Source: Bauldia sp. (GTDB lineage Bacteria > Pseudomonadota > Alphaproteobacteria > Rhizobiales > Kaistiaceae). From it: a stretch of 64,000 bases of DNA. The position numbers were made by a program, and so were the translations under genes. Positions 59,887 through 64,000 of the stretch are shown one piece after another. The stretch covers positions 62,001 through 126,000 of the forward strand of contig JANQRX010000010.1 of assembly GCA_028284325.1 (NCBI GenBank), written 5' to 3'. Numbering within the stretch: the first letter of the stretch is position 1; every line of letters starts with the position of its first letter. The notes beneath the pieces are model-generated. The model saw only the letters and a program-made list of their open reading frames with translations. It did not search any database and was not told the DNA's origin.

Positions 59887-61257
59887 ATGTCACCTCACCG
59901 CGTGGACGCCGTACCGCTTGACTCGCGCGAGCAGTTGCTTGCGGCCCTCGAGAGCGGCTGCAAGCCGCCTTCGAGGTGGCGCGTGGGCACCGAACACGAG
60001 AAGTTCGGCTTCTACGTCGAGGACCTGTCGCCGGTGCCCTATGAGGGGCCGCGCGGCATTCGTCAGCTGCTCATCGCCATGAACGGCCTGCTCGGCTGGC
60101 GGCCGATCGAGGACGCGGGCGAGGTCATCGGTCTCATCGATCCGCTGGGGCGGGGCGCCATCACGCTGGAGCCCGGCGGGCAGCTGGAGCTTTCCGGCGC
60201 GCCGCTCGATTCGATCCACCAGACCTGCCGCGAGGTCAACGCCCATCTCGCCCAGGTGCGCGAAGCCGCCGAACCGTTGGGGATCGGTTTCTTCGGCGCC
60301 GGCTTCTCGCCCAAATGGACGCTCGACGAAACGCCGCGCATGCCGAAATCGCGCTACCGGATCATGTCGCGCTACATGCCCAGGGTCGGCGCCCTGGGCC
60401 TCGACATGATGCACCGCTCGGCGACGATCCAGGCCAATCTCGATTTCAGCGACGAGGCCGACATGGTCACGAAGGTCCGCGTCGGCCTGGCCCTGCAGCC
60501 GGTGGTCACGGCGCTGTTCGCCTTCTCGCCGCTTACCGACGGCCGGCCCAACGGTTTCCAGTCCTACCGTTCGCACACCTGGATGCACACCGATCCCGAT
60601 CGCACCGGCATGCTGCCGTTTGCCTTCGAGGACGGTTTCGGCTTCGAGCGTTATGTCGACTGGGTGCTGGACGCGCCGATGTACTTCGTGCGCCGCAGCG
60701 ACCACTACCACGACGTGACCGGCAGTTCGTTCCGCGATTTCCTGGAAGGGAAGCTCGCCGCCCTGCCGGGCGACCGACCGACCGCGGTCGACTGGGAAAC
60801 CCACCTCACCACGGTCTTTCCGGAGGTGCGCATCAAGCGCTTCATCGAGATGCGGGGCGCCGACGGCGGACCCCATCGGCGGATTTGCGCCCTGCCGGCG
60901 CTGTGGGTCGGCCTGCTCTACGAGCCGCAGGTGCTCGATCAGGCCCATGAGATGATCCGCGACTGGTCGGAGGAGGAACGCGCGACGCTGCGCGCCGAGG
61001 TCCCGCGCACCGGTCTCGACACCGTTTTCCGCAACCGTACGGTTCTCGATCTTGCGTCCGACATGCTGGCGCTGGCGCGGGAAGGCCTCAGACGGCGCGC
61101 CCGCCTCAATACCGAAGGCCTCGACGAGACCATGTTCCTGTCGCAGCTTGAAGAGACGGTGGCGATGGGACGATCGCCCGCGCTCGACGTTCTGGAGCGC
61201 TACGAGGGACCCTGGGACCACAACGCGGAGGGTTTCATCCGCGACTTTGCGTATTGA
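59887..61257 (+). CDS. gshA: Glutamate-cysteine ligase (alphaproteobacterial/plant type)
   Basis: 456 residues from the ATG at 59887. The family marks are WRVGTEHEKFGFYVEDL, the Mg/ATP site LEPGGQLELSGAPLDSIHQTC, and FGAGFSPKWTLDETPRMPKSRY. Catalyses the first step of glutathione synthesis. This class is more like plant than E. coli enzymes, and is typical of alphaproteobacteria. Full length. Confidence 0.95.
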   Translation: MSPHRVDAVPLDSREQLLAALESGCKPPSRWRVGTEHEKFGFYVEDLSPVPYEGPRGIRQLLIAMNGLLGWRPIEDAGEVIGLIDPLGRGAITLEPGGQLELSGAPLDSIHQTCREVNAHLAQVREAAEPLGIGFFGAGFSPKWTLDETPRMPKSRYRIMSRYMPRVGALGLDMMHRSATIQANLDFSDEADMVTKVRVGLALQPVVTALFAFSPLTDGRPNGFQSYRSHTWMHTDPDRTGMLPFAFEDGFGFERYVDWVLDAPMYFVRRSDHYHDVTGSSFRDFLEGKLAALPGDRPTAVDWETHLTTVFPEVRIKRFIEMRGADGGPHRRICALPALWVGLLYEPQVLDQAHEMIRDWSEEERATLRAEVPRTGLDTVFRNRTVLDLASDMLALAREGLRRRARLNTEGLDETMFLSQLEETVAMGRSPALDVLERYEGPWDHNAEGFIRDFAY

Positions 61258-61331
61258 CGGGCGTCAAGGCCGGCCGGGCGTGAACGGCGAATGCTAGACA
61301 TGTCGACGGGTCCCAGGACCGGGAGGTTGAA

Positions 61332-62177
61332 ATGAGCGCGACGACCGAACTCCGCGACATCCATGTCGTCATCGATCTCGGCGGCGACCATCGCCCCGCC
61401 CGCATCGCGGCCGAACTCGCCCGGCGCTCCGACGCCCATCTGACGGGGCTGGCGTTCGCCTTCCAGCCGATCATCCCCGTCTACACCATGGCCGCGCCGG
61501 TCCCGACCGACTTCATCGTGTCGGCCCACGAACATGCGGTGGCCGATGCCCGCGCGGCTTCGGAGCGGTTCCAGGAGATGGCCAGGGCCGCCGGCGTGGT
61601 GTTCGACGCCCGCAGCTTGGAGTCGATGCCGGGCGACGGTTTCCTCGGTGCCGTGCGCGCCTTCCAGCTCTCCGATCTGGTGGTGGTCGGCCAGCAGGAT
61701 CCCGACCGGCTTGAGCCCATGCGCGAAGGTCTGATCGAGGCGCTGCTGTTCCAGGCCGGCGCGCCCCTGCTCCTGATCCCCCATACCGGCGCCGTCGAGT
61801 TCTCCACCGATCGCGCGGTCGTTGCCTGGGACAGCAGCCCGACCGCGGCCCGATCCGTGCGCACCGCGCTGCCGCTTCTTCGCCAAGCGAAGGAGGTCGA
61901 GGTGGTCACCATCGCCGAGGAGCGCAAGCATCTTGAGGCGCCGGGCACCGGTCTCGCCCGTTACCTGTCGCGACACGGCCTGAGGGTCGAAACCCAGCAG
62001 ATCGAGGCGCCCGGCCGCGACATCGGTTCCGCCATCCTGGAGTTCGCCAACGGCAAGGAGGCGGACTGGATCGTGATGGGCGCCTACGGGCACAGCCGGG
62101 TGCGCGAGTTCTTCCTCGGCGGCGCGACCCGTTCGATGCTGTCCTCGGCGACCCTGCCGGTCTTCATGGCGCATTAG
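61332..62177 (+). CDS. Universal stress protein, tandem UspA domains
   Basis: 281 residues: two Usp folds, about 8-150 and 160-281. The second has the ATP-binding pattern GAYGHSRVREFFLGGATRS (G-x2-G-x9-G-x-[ST]); the first has VVVGQQDPDRLEPM in the corresponding place but lacks the full motif, so only the C-terminal half may bind ATP. Stress-related, mechanism unclear. Its stop overlaps that of the convergent metallophosphatase. Confidence 0.9.
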   Translation: MSATTELRDIHVVIDLGGDHRPARIAAELARRSDAHLTGLAFAFQPIIPVYTMAAPVPTDFIVSAHEHAVADARAASERFQEMARAAGVVFDARSLESMPGDGFLGAVRAFQLSDLVVVGQQDPDRLEPMREGLIEALLFQAGAPLLLIPHTGAVEFSTDRAVVAWDSSPTAARSVRTALPLLRQAKEVEVVTIAEERKHLEAPGTGLARYLSRHGLRVETQQIEAPGRDIGSAILEFANGKEADWIVMGAYGHSRVREFFLGGATRSMLSSATLPVFMAH

Positions 62178-62911
62178 GCTTCGGCCGCCCGCTCCTCCTG
62201 CAGGAAGCTGTACGCGGTACCGTCGAGGCGGACGGCCGTCAGCGGTCCACCGAAGACCGCGCCGGTATCCACGTTGATGCGCGTCGGCAGGGCCTCCGGC
62301 GCCGTGGCCGGTGTATGGCCGTGCACCACCACCGCTTCGGATTCGCCGGTGTGGCCAAGCCAGGGTTCGCGAATCCACAGGAGGTCGTCTTCGACCTGCC
62401 GGTCCAGAGGCACGCCGGGGCGGATGCCGGCATGGCAGAAGAAATAGTCGCCGAGCCGCGTCGACACGGCGGTGCCGGACAGGAAGGCGAGGTGCGCGGG
62501 CGGGACCTTGGCGCGCGCGTCGGCGGCCAGGCTGTCCGCTGTGGCGTCCGCGCGGACCACGACCCCGTACGAACGCAGCGTCTCGACCCCGCCGTAACGA
62601 AGAAAGATGGCGGCCACCTCGTAGGGCGCCTGCAGGAACTCCATGAACAGGAGGTCGTGATTGCCGCGCAGGAACCGCATGTCGTCGCGCTCGCGCGACC
62701 AGCGCGCCAACTGGTCGACGACGCCGGCACTGTCCGGGCCGCGATCCGTGTAGTCGCCGAGATGGACGATCAGGTGCCGCTCGGGCGGATCGCGCTGGAG
62801 GTCGTCGGCGATCCGGGCGTGGAGGCGCAGCAGCATGCCGAGGCACCCGTGGATATCGCCGATCGCGTAGAGGCGCAGGCCCGGCGGCGGACGCGATTGT
62901 CCCAGGAGCAC
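62174..62911 (-). CDS. Metallophosphoesterase (serine/threonine protein phosphatase-like)
   Basis: 245 residues from a GTG at 62911. The three calcineurin-type motifs are complete: AIGDIHGCLG, HLGDYTDRGPDS and LRGNHDLLFMEF, with FCHAGIRPG and VHGHTP further on. Homologues act on protein Ser/Thr phosphates or diadenosine tetraphosphate, and the substrate here is open. The gene starts only 8 bp after the lutC stop, so the two may share a transcript. Confidence 0.9.
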   Translation of the reverse strand: MLLGQSRPPPGLRLYAIGDIHGCLGMLLRLHARIADDLQRDPPERHLIVHLGDYTDRGPDSAGVVDQLARWSRERDDMRFLRGNHDLLFMEFLQAPYEVAAIFLRYGGVETLRSYGVVVRADATADSLAADARAKVPPAHLAFLSGTAVSTRLGDYFFCHAGIRPGVPLDRQVEDDLLWIREPWLGHTGESEAVVVHGHTPATAPEALPTRINVDTGAVFGGPLTAVRLDGTAYSFLQEERAAEA

Positions 62912-62919
62912 AGGGATGT

Positions 62920-63585
62920 CTACCCGACGACCAGGATGTGCAGATCGCGCGGTCCGTGGGCGCCCATCAGCATCGTCTGCTGAATGTCGCCGGATCGGGA
63001 CGGGCCGGTGATCAGGTTGACGTTGCGCGGCAGCCGGCCGCGGCCGGCGATGTGACGGAGGCGCCCCCAGGCAGTCTCCAGGTCGCCGACGATGTCGGAG
63101 GCCCGCAACACCACGATATGCGCCTCCGGCATGAAGTTGAGCGTGGTGGGGTTGTCGCGCCCCGACAGGAGCACCAGCGAACCGGTTTCGGCGATGCCGA
63201 CCGTGGCCCGGCTGAGGGCCGCGGTGTCGCTGTCGGCCGCGGCACCGTGCCCGACGCGGAGCTGCGTGCCGTCCCATGTGAGTGCGGAGAGGATCGGGTC
63301 GTCGCCGTGGCGAATGGCGGCGGGGAGGTTGCGATCGCGCAGGTAGCGGGCGACGGCCTGGGGGATCGCGTCCGTGGAGGCCAGGCGCTCGGTGGTCGCG
63401 GCGGCCTTCTCCGCCATGGCGACGAACAGCGCGATGCGCTTGTCGTGGTCGACCTGGCTCCGCGCCGGGATGACCCCCCGGGGCGGTTCGGTGAGCCGCG
63501 CCGCGACCGTTCGCTTCCGGTTCTCGTCGTCCGTCACCTTGAGCGACATCCTGATCCGCTTCAGGACGGCCTCGCGCGCGCTCAT
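62920..63585 (-). CDS. lutC: LutC-type LUD domain protein
   Basis: 221 residues from the ATG at 63585. The LUD fold marks are VGIAETGSLVLLSGRDNPTTLNFMPEAHIVVL (in parts) and GPSRSGDIQQTMLMGAHGPRDLHILVV. LutA/B/C form an iron-sulfur lactate-oxidising complex. Its ATG overlaps the end of lutB. Confidence 0.9.
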   Translation of the reverse strand: MSAREAVLKRIRMSLKVTDDENRKRTVAARLTEPPRGVIPARSQVDHDKRIALFVAMAEKAAATTERLASTDAIPQAVARYLRDRNLPAAIRHGDDPILSALTWDGTQLRVGHGAAADSDTAALSRATVGIAETGSLVLLSGRDNPTTLNFMPEAHIVVLRASDIVGDLETAWGRLRHIAGRGRLPRNVNLITGPSRSGDIQQTMLMGAHGPRDLHILVVG

Positions 63586-64000
63586 CGCCGCCGCTCCCGT
63601 TCCGCCCACTGCTCCTGGAATGTCGCCCCGGCCGGCGCCGGCAGGTCGCGCTCCGCCGTCCAGCCGCCGGCGAGCGGCAGCCGGCGGAGGTGGCCGCGAC
63701 GGGCGCCGAGATTGCCGAGGATGCGCATGGCGAGGCGCGTGGCCGCCTGGTAGAGACGCGGCCGGCGCGCGAAGAACGCCCAGACGCCCAACCCCCACCG
63801 CACCGTCGCCGGCGACAGATGGCGCTCGAACTCGTCCCGCCGCCACGATCGCATCATGCCGGGCAGCGGGATCTTCATCGGGCAGACCTCCTCGCACCGG
63901 CCACAGAGGGTGGAGGCGTTGGGCAGATGGCCGCCCTGATCGACGCCGACCAGCGCCGGCGTCAGCACCGCGCCCATCGGGCCGGGATAGACCCAGCCGT
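63582..64000 (-). CDS. lutB: LutB-type iron-sulfur protein (partial, runs off the right edge)
   Basis: Only the C-terminal ~139 residues are visible; the frame is open through 64000 (reading ...GWVYPGPMGAVLTP). The last [4Fe-4S] motif is CGRCEEVCPMKIPLP. LutB is the ferredoxin-like subunit of the L-lactate oxidase complex and extends right. The start and most of the protein are outside the window. Confidence 0.88.
   Translation of the reverse strand, partial: GWVYPGPMGAVLTPALVGVDQGGHLPNASTLCGRCEEVCPMKIPLPGMMRSWRRDEFERHLSPATVRWGLGVWAFFARRPRLYQAATRLAMRILGNLGARRGHLRRLPLAGGWTAERDLPAPAGATFQEQWAERERRR

Overview
The window is a high-G+C (roughly two-thirds G+C by eye), gene-dense chromosomal segment of an alphaproteobacterium. 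Signs of this are the murA-DUF2948-hisD-UPF0262-maf-yacG gene order, a PdhS-like PAS histidine kinase with a CtrA-type TTAA-N7-TTAA site just upstream, a tRNA-His with A73 and no encoded G-1, the alphaproteobacterial-type gshA, the cysG-DUF2849-cysI-cysH-DUF934 sulfur cluster and an AglEFGK-type sugar ABC transporter. The genus cannot be read from the sequence; a Hyphomicrobiales or Rhodospirillales relative is an inference. No phage, transposase, CRISPR array or rRNA operon is visible, and no gene shows a clear frameshift. One gene (lutB-like) runs off the right edge.

Layout. 1-6.9 kb: tRNA-Phe, an alpha/beta hydrolase, then a leftward housekeeping run (murA, DUF2948, hisD, UPF0262, maf, yacG), several genes coupled by ATGA overlaps. 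A higBA toxin-antitoxin pair and a 56-aa small protein lie directly upstream of murA. 6.9-10.5 kb: tRNA-Thr, then etfB-etfA-etfQO, which passes electrons from acyl-CoA dehydrogenases to quinone. 10.5-16.2 kb: a family 39 glycosyltransferase diverges from glpD, an iron-dependent alcohol dehydrogenase and a family 9 glycosyltransferase. 16.2-20.9 kb: a secreted TPR-like/alpha-beta hydrolase converges on a secreted caspase-fold protein carrying five 121-residue beta repeats.

21-29.7 kb: gnd, an HpcH/HpaI aldolase, a LacI regulator and a four-gene AglEFGK-type ABC importer. Two near-identical CAAAGCGCTTTG palindromes mark the LacI circuit, one at the lacI promoter and one at the transporter promoter. 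29.7-34.5 kb: siroheme synthesis and assimilatory sulfate reduction. 34.5-39 kb: a LysR regulator diverging from a quinone-reductase-like dehydrogenase, then zwf diverging from an SMP-30/gluconolactonase gene. 39-41.8 kb: a secreted protein with a possible MliC-like C-terminus and a MATE transporter. 41.8-45.6 kb: a TetR(CecR-like)-HlyD-ABC-ABC operon comparable to ybiH-ybhGFSR, with an operator palindrome in the promoter spacer. 45.7-48.2 kb: a small secreted protein, then an ECF sigma factor, a probable anti-sigma factor, a Spy/CpxP-like metal-sensor protein and a secreted EF-hand protein. 48.3-56.5 kb: an AsmA-like protein, acetoacetyl-CoA synthetase, the PdhS-like kinase, two phasins and tRNA-His, a group pointing to polyhydroxybutyrate (PHB) storage and its control. 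56.5-64 kb: a YCII-like protein, an unknown conserved-looking protein, xseA, rsmE, gshA, a tandem universal stress protein, a metallophosphatase and lutC/lutB-type lactate-utilisation genes.

Most of the window is ordinary chromosome. The points most worth follow-up are the caspase/beta-repeat protein and its hydrolase neighbour, an extra two-helix insertion in the AglF-type permease, the CtrA box at the kinase gene, the possible MliC-like domain, and the two regulatory palindrome systems.
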